A stretch of 5,111 nucleotides of DNA from positions 1-5,111 of the forward strand of contig JAUUWD010000158.1 in NCBI GenBank assembly GCA_030589225.1, written 5' to 3'. Source of the stretch: Desulfobacteraceae bacterium. GTDB taxonomy: Bacteria; Desulfobacterota; DSM-4660; Desulfatiglandales; Desulfatiglandaceae. The notes under the pieces were generated by a model that saw only the letters and a list, made by a program, of their open reading frames with translations, did not search any database and was not told the origin of the DNA. Positions 1 through 5,111 of this stretch are shown here, piece after piece (position 1 is the first letter of the stretch; each line of letters opens with the position of its first letter). Position numbers and translations under genes: made by a program.

Positions 1-732
1 TACGGAGATCAGACCCTGGTACTGCTGGAATCCGTTGCAGAGTGCTCGGGCTTTGATCTCATCCGCTTTTCCCAAAGCTGGAGGAGCCTTTTTGAAAGCT
101 ACGCCGGATATTTTGACAAGGCTACAAAAGAAACCCTTAAAAATTATGCTGCAGGCAGCGGGCCCGAATCCTCTGGTTCCGGTTCAACCGATCTTGCCGG
201 CGCGTCCCGGATCGCCCCAATTGTGTACACGTACCGTGAAGACCTGGAGACCATGATCGCTGCATCCAGGGCTCAGACAGCCATGAGTCATAATAACCCT
301 CTGGTTGTTGAAAGCGCGGAATTTTTTGCAAGGGTCCTCTGGCATGTGCTGAGAGGGAATGCGCCCACGGCAGCAATGGAACGTGTGTGCGGGGAAGAAT
401 TGAAGGAAGGCACCATGAGTGAATGGGTGAATGCGGGTGTAAAGAGCACGGATGTTGACACCAGGTCTGCCATCGCCAGTTTTGGCCAGGCGTGTGAAAT
501 CGATATGGCATTTCCTTCAACGGTTCATTTGATCGCCAAATATGAAAACGATCTAAAGGCCTCTCTAATGGAAAATGTTATGGCCGGCGGTGACTCCGCA
601 TCAAGGGGCATGTTGGCCGGTATGGTCCTCGGAGCACATTTGGGGTATGGCGCCATTCCGGAAACATGGCTAAGTGAGTTAAATAAAGCTGGCAGAATCA
701 CCGGGTTACTTGATGCTATAGATGATCGTTAA
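1..732 (+). CDS. ADP-ribosylglycohydrolase family protein (DraG / J1-crystallin branch), C-terminal part
   Basis: This reading frame is open from the first base to TAA at 730-732 and gives 243 residues; the N-terminus lies left of the window. The family hydrolyses ADP-ribose bonds on proteins or small molecules with a two-metal (usually Mg) centre in an all-helical cytosolic fold. Visible signatures are YGDQT at residues 1-5, where the family has its first metal motif (often DDT); LAGASRIAP around 65-73, aligned with the family's small-residue/RIAP loop; HNNPLVVESAEFFARVLW around 94-111; and AGGDSASRG around 195-203, aligned with the second metal motif GGDTDT. The second Asp of GGDTD is Ala here and the first motif has GDQ in place of DD. 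This matches my recollection of the J1-crystallin-like branch, whose substrate is not well defined, so DraG activity on nitrogenase reductase should not be assumed. The family call is firm; the exact function is open. Window codons before the first internal ATG belong to the protein. Confidence 0.88.
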   Translation, partial: YGDQTLVLLESVAECSGFDLIRFSQSWRSLFESYAGYFDKATKETLKNYAAGSGPESSGSGSTDLAGASRIAPIVYTYREDLETMIAASRAQTAMSHNNPLVVESAEFFARVLWHVLRGNAPTAAMERVCGEELKEGTMSEWVNAGVKSTDVDTRSAIASFGQACEIDMAFPSTVHLIAKYENDLKASLMENVMAGGDSASRGMLAGMVLGAHLGYGAIPETWLSELNKAGRITGLLDAIDDR

Positions 733-733
733 C

Positions 734-780
734 CTCCACCAGAAGGCTGTCCCGGGCCGGTACGGGTCGGGGAGGTGGAG
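734..780. repeat. Imperfect stem-loop: CTCCACC / GGTGGAG inverted repeat
   Basis: CTCCACC at 734-740 is exactly complementary to GGTGGAG at 774-780, with a 33-nt GC-rich loop that contains a smaller CCCG (751-754) / CGGG (764-767) pairing. It begins directly after the hydrolase stop codon and lies upstream of the TrmO-like gene. No T-run follows, so it does not look like an intrinsic terminator. It may be a structured spacer in a shared transcript. The right arm contains a Shine-Dalgarno-like GGAGGTG (771-777) with no start codon at a usable distance. Confidence 0.35.
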
Positions 781-811
781 CTTCGGTAGACATAACATAA
801 AGCGATCTTTT

Positions 812-815
812 GGAG
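812..815 (+). promoter_or_regulatory. Ribosome binding site of the TrmO-like gene
   Basis: GGAG lies 8 nt before ATG at 824. It decides the start: the open frame extends left to 722, but that ATG overlaps the end of the upstream hydrolase gene, has no comparable site, and would add residues unrelated to the family. Confidence 0.65.
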
Positions 816-823
816 AATCCATT

Positions 824-1339
824 ATGAATGAAGACAGGCTTATTTGCTCAGAATGTTGTCAGACAGTCAATAAAAGCAAGGCATGTATAATTGACGATAA
901 GGTCGTATGTTTTACGTGTATGTATGGGGATATAACACCGTTTGACATCTATCCAATTGGCAGCGTGAGAACAAAGCTGGGATCCAGGGAAACAAGTAGT
1001 CTTCCTGCCGAACCCAATGGGATATCCTGTATTGATCTCTTTCCTTCTCAAAAGCGATTCTTGTATAAGTTGGAAGAGGAAACCTCTTTGCTTATTGTTT
1101 ATTACCTTCATAAGGTGAAATCAGTGATTACGGTGTTTAATAGGCGGTTGGACGGCAAGAGCGTCGGGGTTTTTGCCTCGCGTACCCCAAACCGGCTGTC
1201 AAAAATTGCTGTTCAAGAAGTAAGACTCCTGAAGATTGAGGGAAATAAACTTTATGTGGACGGGCTCGATGCGATGGATGAAAGCCCGGTCCTTGACATA
1301 AAATTAGGCCTGGGTCGTCGTAGAGCATCTGGACGGTGA
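824..1339 (+). CDS. Cys4 zinc-ribbon plus divergent TrmO/TsaA-like domain protein
   Basis: The product has 171 residues and a good ribosome binding site. Residues 8-32 hold a Cys4 pattern (C8-x2-C11 and C29-x2-C32, with extra C12 and C21) that suggests a small zinc-binding finger. Residues about 42-160 resemble the TrmO/TsaA (YaeB, UPF0066) domain: an IYPIGSVRT opening, a central GVFASRTPNR (115-124), and the LYVDGLDAMDESPVLDIK ending (143-160). True TrmO uses S-adenosylmethionine to N6-methylate t6A37 in tRNA. The family's usual RxPNPIG loop reads RLSKIA here, and the C-terminus ends about eleven residues after LDIK in an Arg-rich tail. I therefore place it in the fold family but do not claim tRNA methylation. 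The gene follows the hydrolase by 91 bp on the same strand and could be cotranscribed. Its 3' end overlaps the convergent PrmA-like gene. Confidence 0.8.
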   Translation: MNEDRLICSECCQTVNKSKACIIDDKVVCFTCMYGDITPFDIYPIGSVRTKLGSRETSSLPAEPNGISCIDLFPSQKRFLYKLEEETSLLIVYYLHKVKSVITVFNRRLDGKSVGVFASRTPNRLSKIAVQEVRLLKIEGNKLYVDGLDAMDESPVLDIKLGLGRRRASGR

Positions 1340-2242
1340 AAGACGCTCGTCTTTTGCCAAGACCAGGGCGGCCCATGATTCAAGGGTAAACTGTTGAGAG
1401 ATGATCATCCCTATTCCCGTGAAGAGTTGTTTCATCTCGTTTAGCTGATTTTCTCCAAATCCAGAGACAACAGCCAGGCCCTGGTCCTTCAGATGACCGG
1501 GGAGATATTTCCCCGTTCGTATGAGTACGGAAGCTACCAGATTGGCCATGATCAGATCATATTTTTCTTGCACAGCATCCCAGGAGCCCTCTTTGATTTT
1601 TATCGTGCGGGAGAGGTGATTCAATTTCACGTTTCCTTCTGCCGCCTCTGCAGAGGGTCCATCAATTTCAACCCCGAGTGCACTTTTTGCGCCCATCTTA
1701 ATGGCAGCAATGGCAAGGAGACCTGTCCCGCAACCAAAATCAAGAACCTTCCCTCCTCGCAACCTCTGTGTATTGGATGTGTCTTTGGCTATTAGATCCA
1801 TGATTTTCAGACATAGCCGGGTCGAGGGATGTTTACCCGATCCAAAGGCGTTGTGTGGGTCCAGTATAATAGTCCGGTCATCTGCTGTCTGCGGTACGGA
1901 GGTGCCCCATGGTTGAACTGTAATGGAGGGTACAGGGTTAAAGGGTTCTGCGAACCGACTACTTCCGGTGGAGGGCTCTGAATAGGCAAGATTGCGAACC
2001 CTGATATCGAATTTTGTGCTTAAAGAAAGTGCTTTCTCCACACTTGTGATGGTTCTATAAAGGCCTCTGAGTGTATCGTCAAGTAGACCATGGTCTGTCT
2101 CTATGAAGGAGATTCTTCCCCACTCCTCTTCATTTTTACTCCATTGCGGCATTTTTTCAAATCTTGGTGAAAAGCACCTCAACTCATGCCGGAGTCTTTG
2201 CAGGGCAAAAATCGGTCCTTCTATGGAAATTTCATACTGCAT
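1304..2242 (-). CDS. prmA: Ribosomal protein L11 methyltransferase (PrmA-like)
   Basis: The product is a 312-residue SAM-dependent methyltransferase, close to the usual PrmA length of about 290-310. PrmA methylates lysines and the N-terminus of ribosomal protein L11 in the cytosol. The N-terminal part (1 to about 110) is poorly conserved, as expected for the L11-recognition domain and linker. The catalytic half is clear: ILDPHNAFGSGKHPSTRLCL at 126-145 (the family's DPxxAFGTGxHxTT signature, with Ser for Thr and Lys at a variable site), SAM-binding motif I VLDFGCGTGLLAIAA at 166-180, acidic VEID at 191-194, the ANLVASVLI motif at 233-241 (family N-I/L-x-A), VVSGFGENQ at 258-266 (family SGI/F), and an ESWAALVL ending at 288-295. 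About 17 residues follow the usual end (KDERLSPS onward), and these are encoded in and just before the overlap with the convergent gene. The gene is divergent from the cyclase operon. Related protein methyltransferases with the same signature are a less likely alternative. Confidence 0.88.
   Translation of the reverse strand: MQYEISIEGPIFALQRLRHELRCFSPRFEKMPQWSKNEEEWGRISFIETDHGLLDDTLRGLYRTITSVEKALSLSTKFDIRVRNLAYSEPSTGSSRFAEPFNPVPSITVQPWGTSVPQTADDRTIILDPHNAFGSGKHPSTRLCLKIMDLIAKDTSNTQRLRGGKVLDFGCGTGLLAIAAIKMGAKSALGVEIDGPSAEAAEGNVKLNHLSRTIKIKEGSWDAVQEKYDLIMANLVASVLIRTGKYLPGHLKDQGLAVVSGFGENQLNEMKQLFTGIGMIISQQFTLESWAALVLAKDERLSPSRCSTTTQA
1339..1355. terminator. Weak hairpin at the convergent gene ends
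   Basis: AAAGAC (1339-1344), loop GCTC and GTCTTT (1349-1354) form a six-bp stem immediately at the TGA of the TrmO-like gene, followed by only one further T. It is symmetric, so it could act weakly in both directions, but it lies inside the PrmA-like coding sequence and the stem is short. No stronger terminator is visible between the convergent genes. Confidence 0.25.
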
Positions 2243-2248
2243 GGTCTT

Positions 2249-2253
2249 CTTCC
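2249..2253 (-). promoter_or_regulatory. Ribosome binding site of prmA
   Basis: On the minus strand GGAAG lies 6 nt before the ATG whose complement is 2240-2242. It is a moderate Shine-Dalgarno match at normal spacing and supports this start codon. Confidence 0.5.
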
Positions 2254-2284
2254 GTCTAAAAAACCTTCATTTATAAAAAATCAC

Positions 2285-2315
2285 GAAGTTCCTTAACTTC
2301 CCCGCTGCAAGCGGG
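2285..2315. repeat. Two back-to-back hairpins upstream of prmA
   Basis: GAAGTT (2285-2290), CCTT, AACTTC (2295-2300) forms a perfect six-bp stem. It is immediately followed by CCCGCT (2301-2306), GCA, AGCGGG (2310-2315), another perfect six-bp stem. On the minus strand the AT-rich hairpin is followed after 4 nt by six T residues (complement of 2275-2280), which gives a terminator-like or attenuator-like shape in the prmA leader. It could equally be part of a dispersed extragenic repeat. Confidence 0.5.
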
Positions 2316-2320
2316 ATAAA

Positions 2321-2348
2321 TAGGCACTTTAAACTTTAGGCACTTAAA
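2321..2348. repeat. Tandem short direct repeat TAGGCACTT
   Basis: TAGGCACTT occurs at 2321-2329 and again at 2337-2345, offset by 16 bp, each followed within one base by AAA. It directly adjoins the double hairpin, and the two together may be one repetitive extragenic unit. Confidence 0.5.
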
Positions 2349-2530
2349 TCAGCGTACCTTCCAGCACCAACAAAAACAAGCCATCTCCTCTGGGGGTGGT
2401 AATTGACTGCACCCCAACATACCTGATTTTTTCACAAAACGCAAAATCTGGCTAATATTTTATCGCGCCAAAGGTGGGATCTTCAAAAGGGGGAGACTCC
2501 GGGGCGTAGGCCACACGGGGTATGTTTATC

Positions 2531-2559
2531 TTGACAAAATATGTTTAATAAACTACACT
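2531..2559 (+). promoter_or_regulatory. Sigma70-type promoter of the cyclase-deacetylase operon
   Basis: A perfect -35 box TTGACA (2531-2536), a 17-bp spacer, and -10 box TACACT (2554-2559, four of six consensus bases) are correctly oriented for the cyclase gene. The predicted start near 2566 gives a leader of about 73 nt. The surrounding DNA is AT-rich, unlike the flanking coding regions. Confidence 0.65.
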
Positions 2560-2573
2560 AAATTGTTTATTAA
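2545..2573. promoter_or_regulatory. Candidate operator: 9-bp perfect palindrome flanking the -10 box
   Basis: TTAATAAAC (2545-2553) and GTTTATTAA (2565-2573) are exact inverted repeats with an 11-bp spacer that contains the -10 box. Half-site centres are 20 bp apart, about two helical turns, as expected for a dimeric repressor. The sequence does not match the CRP (TGTGA-N6-TCACA) or FNR consensus, so the regulator is unknown. Confidence 0.45.
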
Positions 2574-2638
2574 TAAGCCCAAATTAGTTTAGAACTATAG
2601 CATTTTTAGATCTTTCCTCTGGACTCAAGCGCGGGACG

Positions 2639-4306
2639 ATGGCTGACGATAATATTGAGAATAAGGAAAATCACTCAGGTGAATCAACGAGACCTGAGGA
2701 GCAGTCCACACGCCATAAGCTTAAGGCTTATCTGGTAAGAAGACATGGAAAGGACCGTAGAAGCGGGGAGGATAGAAGGAGAGGGAAAGATAGAAGGACC
2801 GGCAAGGGCATTTTCACTAAAAAAGAAAAAAGAGACGGAAAAGAACGAAGGAGCGGGAAGGACCGTAGAAGCGGCCAGGAGCGAAGGAGTACAAGAAAAC
2901 TAAGAATCCCCATTTTTATTAAGCTTACCAGTTTATCCACTATACTGATCCTGGTGGTTATTTCTATCATCAGTTTTTCAATATTAAAAAAGCAAAAAGC
3001 GCAATATATTGGTCAGTTGATTAACTTAGGAGAGAGTATGGTTCGTATAGTGGCCAACAGCGCTCCAGAAAAACTTTTGGGGGAGGAAGATCTGGCCTTA
3101 TTCCAGCTTGTAAAAGACATCGCAGAAAATAAGCAGGTTATATATGTTCTGATCACTGACCAAAAGGACGTAATCAAGGCCCATAACCGTATCGATATGG
3201 TGAACAAGATATATTCACCGCCGGATAATATCCTGTTTCTTAAGGAAGACAATAAGGTTAAAGTAAGTTCTTTTATCCGTGGCCGAGAAGAGATCCTGCT
3301 TTTTGAAGAACCAATTACCTATCAGAAACTAAGGGTTGGGGAAGTCCACCTGGCCATATCACAGAGAAAGATTTTGGAGAACATTCACGATGCCAAGACC
3401 TCTATTTTGGTACTCACAGCGTTTATAACACTCCTGGGGATTATGCTAAGTCTTGCGCTCAGCATGTATTTCTCACGCCCTATCAGGAAGCTGGGGGAGA
3501 GTATCAAGGCCCTGGCAATGGATGATTTTGATCATCGTGTGGCTGTTAACCGCAATGATGAGCTTGGAGACCTTGGTTTAGCTTTTAACAGGATGGCCGA
3601 GGATCTGGCACTCAAGGAAAAGATTAAGGATTCCTTCGGGCAGTACGTAACACCTGAGATAGTTGATATGATACTGGAAAACCCTGATAATCAATGGATG
3701 AAAGGGTTAAAGGTGGAAGCCACGGTTCTATTTGTTGATATAAGGGGTTTTACAGGCTTGGCTGAGGAAAAAGAGCCGGAGACCGTTATTGAAATGCTTA
3801 ATGACCATTTTACCAGGGTAACTGACATCGTGATTAGGCATGGTGGCCATTTGAACAAGTTCGTTGGAGATGAAGCAATGATAGTTTTCGGTACTCCAGC
3901 CCCCAATCCTCAACACGCTGAGGCGGCTGTAAGGGCGGCCTTGGATATACAGGAAGAAATAGCAAGGATTGATCGGAAAAAGAAGATGGGGGATGTGTCT
4001 TTTGAGGTCGGTATTGGTATTAATTCCGGTGAGATAGTGGCGGGGAACCTTGGCTCACCCAAGCGAATGGAATATACGGTTATTGGAGATAACGTAAATG
4101 TGGCATCGAGGCTCACTTCCCTTGCAAAGGCAGGAGAAATATTGATCAGTAAGAAAACCTATGAATCAATCGAGGACAATACCAGGTTGAAAGTAACTGA
4201 GAGAGGTAAAGTGTCTGTCAAGGGGAAAAAGGTGGAGATAACTATCTTTAACGTGTTGGGATTGGATGAGGTTCAAGATGACCAAGACAGTCGCAGCACT
4301 GAATAG
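2639..4306 (+). CDS. Membrane class III adenylate cyclase with extracytoplasmic sensor and HAMP
   Basis: The 555-residue protein is predicted to make cAMP from ATP at the inner membrane. Order: hydrophilic N-terminus with six G-[KEQ]-[DE]-R-R-x hexapeptides (37-84), TM1 about 91-116, extracytoplasmic region about 117-253 that looks like a PDC/Cache-type sensor (weak call), TM2 about 254-278, HAMP about 279-328, a short linker helix, then the cyclase domain about 355-540. All catalytic positions are present: metal Asp367 in FVDIRGF and Asp411 in KFVGDE, adenine-selecting Lys407 and Thr480 (EYTVIGD), transition-state Asn487 and Arg491 (VNVASRL). Thr at the usual Asp position marks class IIIb. 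Lys and Thr at the base-recognition positions argue against guanylate cyclase, and there is no GGDEF motif. ATG 2639 is the first start after an in-frame stop (2585). Its Shine-Dalgarno site is poor (GGGA only 2 nt away), but the next Met is beyond TM1. The gene overlaps the downstream lipoprotein gene. Confidence 0.92.
   Translation: MADDNIENKENHSGESTRPEEQSTRHKLKAYLVRRHGKDRRSGEDRRRGKDRRTGKGIFTKKEKRDGKERRSGKDRRSGQERRSTRKLRIPIFIKLTSLSTILILVVISIISFSILKKQKAQYIGQLINLGESMVRIVANSAPEKLLGEEDLALFQLVKDIAENKQVIYVLITDQKDVIKAHNRIDMVNKIYSPPDNILFLKEDNKVKVSSFIRGREEILLFEEPITYQKLRVGEVHLAISQRKILENIHDAKTSILVLTAFITLLGIMLSLALSMYFSRPIRKLGESIKALAMDDFDHRVAVNRNDELGDLGLAFNRMAEDLALKEKIKDSFGQYVTPEIVDMILENPDNQWMKGLKVEATVLFVDIRGFTGLAEEKEPETVIEMLNDHFTRVTDIVIRHGGHLNKFVGDEAMIVFGTPAPNPQHAEAAVRAALDIQEEIARIDRKKKMGDVSFEVGIGINSGEIVAGNLGSPKRMEYTVIGDNVNVASRLTSLAKAGEILISKKTYESIEDNTRLKVTERGKVSVKGKKVEITIFNVLGLDEVQDDQDSRSTE
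2747..2890 (+). repeat. Arg-rich hexapeptide repeat region in the cyclase N-terminus
   Basis: Six copies of a G-[KEQ]-[DE]-R-R-[SRT] unit lie in two groups of three (residues 37-54 and 67-84), separated by a 12-residue basic segment. At DNA level a 17-bp sequence is repeated exactly at 2750-2766 and 2858-2874, which points to an internal duplication 108 bp apart. The segment is predicted to be cytosolic, just before TM1. Confidence 0.8.
4268..4271 (+). promoter_or_regulatory. Ribosome binding site of the deacetylase gene, inside the cyclase gene
   Basis: GAGG lies 6 nt before ATG 4278, within the last codons of the cyclase gene. A second in-frame ATG at 4266 has GGGA (4258-4261) 4 nt upstream and would add four residues (MRFK). 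Spacing slightly favours 4278, but either start is possible. Confidence 0.55.
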
Positions 4307-5111
4307 GGAGAGATTAAGGGCCGTTGTCTTCGCCCTGATAGCGATAGGCCTTCTCTTTCAGTCATCCTGCGCTACTCTCGAAGTGGCCCTAAAAAAAGCC
4401 GAAAAGTCGCTGTGGCAGGAAAAACCCCCAGAGCCCCTTCAATTTCAGTCAGACGAATATATTGTCTACAGATTACAAGAAGGAGAAACCCCTGTTACAC
4501 TTGCAGAAAGATTTTTAGGAGATGAAAAGCGGTCATGGGTCATCGAAGAAGCAAATGAGGACATCGAGTTCAGAGAAAATCAGGTAATTATAATCCCTCT
4601 GAAGGAAGAAAATAAGGGGGGGCTGGAAATAGACGGCTATCAGGCAGTGCCGATTCTATCCTACCATCATTTTGCTGAAAATTGTGAATCTCACCTCTGT
4701 ATCTCCGCCAGCGTTTTTGACCAGCAGATGAGGTACTTGAAAAATAATGGCTACAGGGTCATAACAATGCGTGAGCTTCTTGGGTTTATGCAGTATCGTC
4801 ATGCCATCCCTAAAAGATCGATTATTATTACCATTGATGACGGCTACAGATCTGCTTATGATATTGCATATCCGGTGCTCAAGAAATATGGTTTTACAGC
4901 GACACTTTTTATCTACACAGACTATGTAGGAGTTTCCAAGAGCTCCATCACGTGGGATCAGCTACGAGAGATGGAGGCCGATGGTTTTGGAGTTGGCTCT
5001 CATACCATATCTCATTGTGATCTTACAAAGATAATGACAGGCGAGCAGTATCAGGACTATCTGGCGAGGATCAAAAGAGAAATTTTTGACTCTAAACAGA
5101 TAATTGACAAA
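4278..5111 (+). CDS. LysM-like / NodB polysaccharide deacetylase lipoprotein, 3' end beyond window
   Basis: The frame is open from ATG 4278 to the window end (278 residues seen; C-terminus missing). The N-terminus has Arg residues followed by a hydrophobic stretch (about 15-27) and LFQSSC, with Cys31 as the probable lipidation site. The lipobox is imperfect, with Gln at -3, so a plain membrane anchor is possible. Residues about 61-108 resemble a LysM peptidoglycan-binding domain (YIVYRLQEGETPVTLAERF, ending VIIIPL). The NodB domain starts near 124 with VPILSYHHF, has the TIDDGY motif at 185-190 (catalytic Asp187, metal Asp188) and the metal-binding H-x3-H at His242 and His246 in SHTISH. Such enzymes remove N-acetyl groups from peptidoglycan, poly-GlcNAc or other envelope sugars; the substrate cannot be told here. 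The start overlaps the cyclase gene by 29 bp, so translation is probably coupled and both genes share one promoter. Confidence 0.9.
   Translation, partial: MTKTVAALNRERLRAVVFALIAIGLLFQSSCATLEVALKKAEKSLWQEKPPEPLQFQSDEYIVYRLQEGETPVTLAERFLGDEKRSWVIEEANEDIEFRENQVIIIPLKEENKGGLEIDGYQAVPILSYHHFAENCESHLCISASVFDQQMRYLKNNGYRVITMRELLGFMQYRHAIPKRSIIITIDDGYRSAYDIAYPVLKKYGFTATLFIYTDYVGVSKSSITWDQLREMEADGFGVGSHTISHCDLTKIMTGEQYQDYLARIKREIFDSKQIIDK

Larger units (their letters stand above)
2243..2638. other. Divergent intergenic region between prmA and the cyclase operon
   Basis: I see no convincing gene in these 396 bases. The part next to prmA (2275-2348) holds two adjacent hairpins and a tandem short repeat. 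The middle (about 2350-2510) shows no clear structure apart from a weak GGGGTG/CACCCC pairing (2393-2398 with 2410-2415). The AT-rich right part (2521-2580) holds the promoter and palindrome for the rightward operon. I could not identify a convincing prmA promoter, tRNA, riboswitch or small ORF with a good ribosome binding site. Confidence 0.7.

Noticed and set aside
137..520. Minus-strand open frame of 127 codons rich in His, Pro and Trp
   Set aside because: It is antisense to the conserved hydrolase and its composition is typical of a shadow frame.
722..823. Longer start for the TrmO-like gene at ATG 722
   Set aside because: It overlaps the end of the hydrolase gene, lacks a good ribosome binding site and would add residues from a structured GC-rich spacer; ATG 824 has GGAG at good spacing and begins just before the Cys4 motif.
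1493..1916. Two plus-strand open frames inside prmA
   Set aside because: They lie opposite strongly conserved methyltransferase motifs and show no family features of their own.
2393..2415. GGGGTG / CACCCC hairpin in the intergenic region
   Set aside because: Six bp with an 11-nt loop and no T-run; too weak to call a terminator or riboswitch.
2545..2573. CRP or FNR binding site at the cyclase promoter
   Set aside because: The half-sites are TTAATAAAC / GTTTATTAA; neither TGTGA/TCACA nor TTGAT/ATCAA is present.
2747..2890. CRISPR-like regularity in the repeated DNA
   Set aside because: The repeats are in frame, encode hexapeptides and have no unique spacers of constant length.
2728..2970. 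Minus-strand Leu/Ser/Pro-rich open frame with apparent repeats
   Set aside because: It is the antisense shadow of the Arg-rich repeats of the cyclase; the repetition comes from the sense-strand hexapeptides.

Overview
The window looks like a stretch of a Gram-negative bacterial chromosome of moderate GC content. The style fits Desulfobacterota (the former Deltaproteobacteria): a DraG/J1-crystallin-type ADP-ribosylglycohydrolase, a zinc-ribbon TrmO-like protein, an HAMP-linked adenylate cyclase with an arginine-rich leader, and a LysM/polysaccharide-deacetylase lipoprotein. That assignment rests on gene style only, because no rRNA or marker gene is present. There are no tRNA or rRNA genes, no CRISPR array and no recognisable insertion sequence.

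Layout. Bases 1-732 (+) hold the C-terminal 243 codons of an ADP-ribosylglycohydrolase-family protein of the J1-crystallin branch. A 91-bp gap with an inverted repeat follows. Bases 824-1339 (+) encode a small protein with an N-terminal Cys4 motif and a divergent TrmO/TsaA-like domain. It converges on, and overlaps by 36 bp, a PrmA-like ribosomal protein L11 methyltransferase gene on the minus strand (2242-1304). A 396-bp divergent intergenic region (2243-2638) contains two back-to-back hairpins, a tandem short repeat and a good sigma70-type promoter for the rightward genes. Its -10 box is flanked by a perfect 9-bp inverted repeat.

Bases 2639-4306 (+) encode a complete membrane-bound class III (IIIb-type) adenylate cyclase: arginine-rich hexapeptide repeats, TM, extracytoplasmic sensor, TM, HAMP, cyclase domain. 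It overlaps the start of a lipoprotein (4278 to beyond the window end) that carries a LysM-like domain and a NodB polysaccharide deacetylase domain. These two genes form a translationally coupled pair. The simplest reading is an envelope-sensing cAMP generator made together with an envelope polysaccharide-modifying enzyme.

The left half is ordinary housekeeping or accessory enzymes, though two of them (the hydrolase and the TrmO-like protein) have altered active-site motifs. The cyclase-deacetylase operon and its promoter are the most interesting part. I see no clear sign of a wholly new defence or mobile system.
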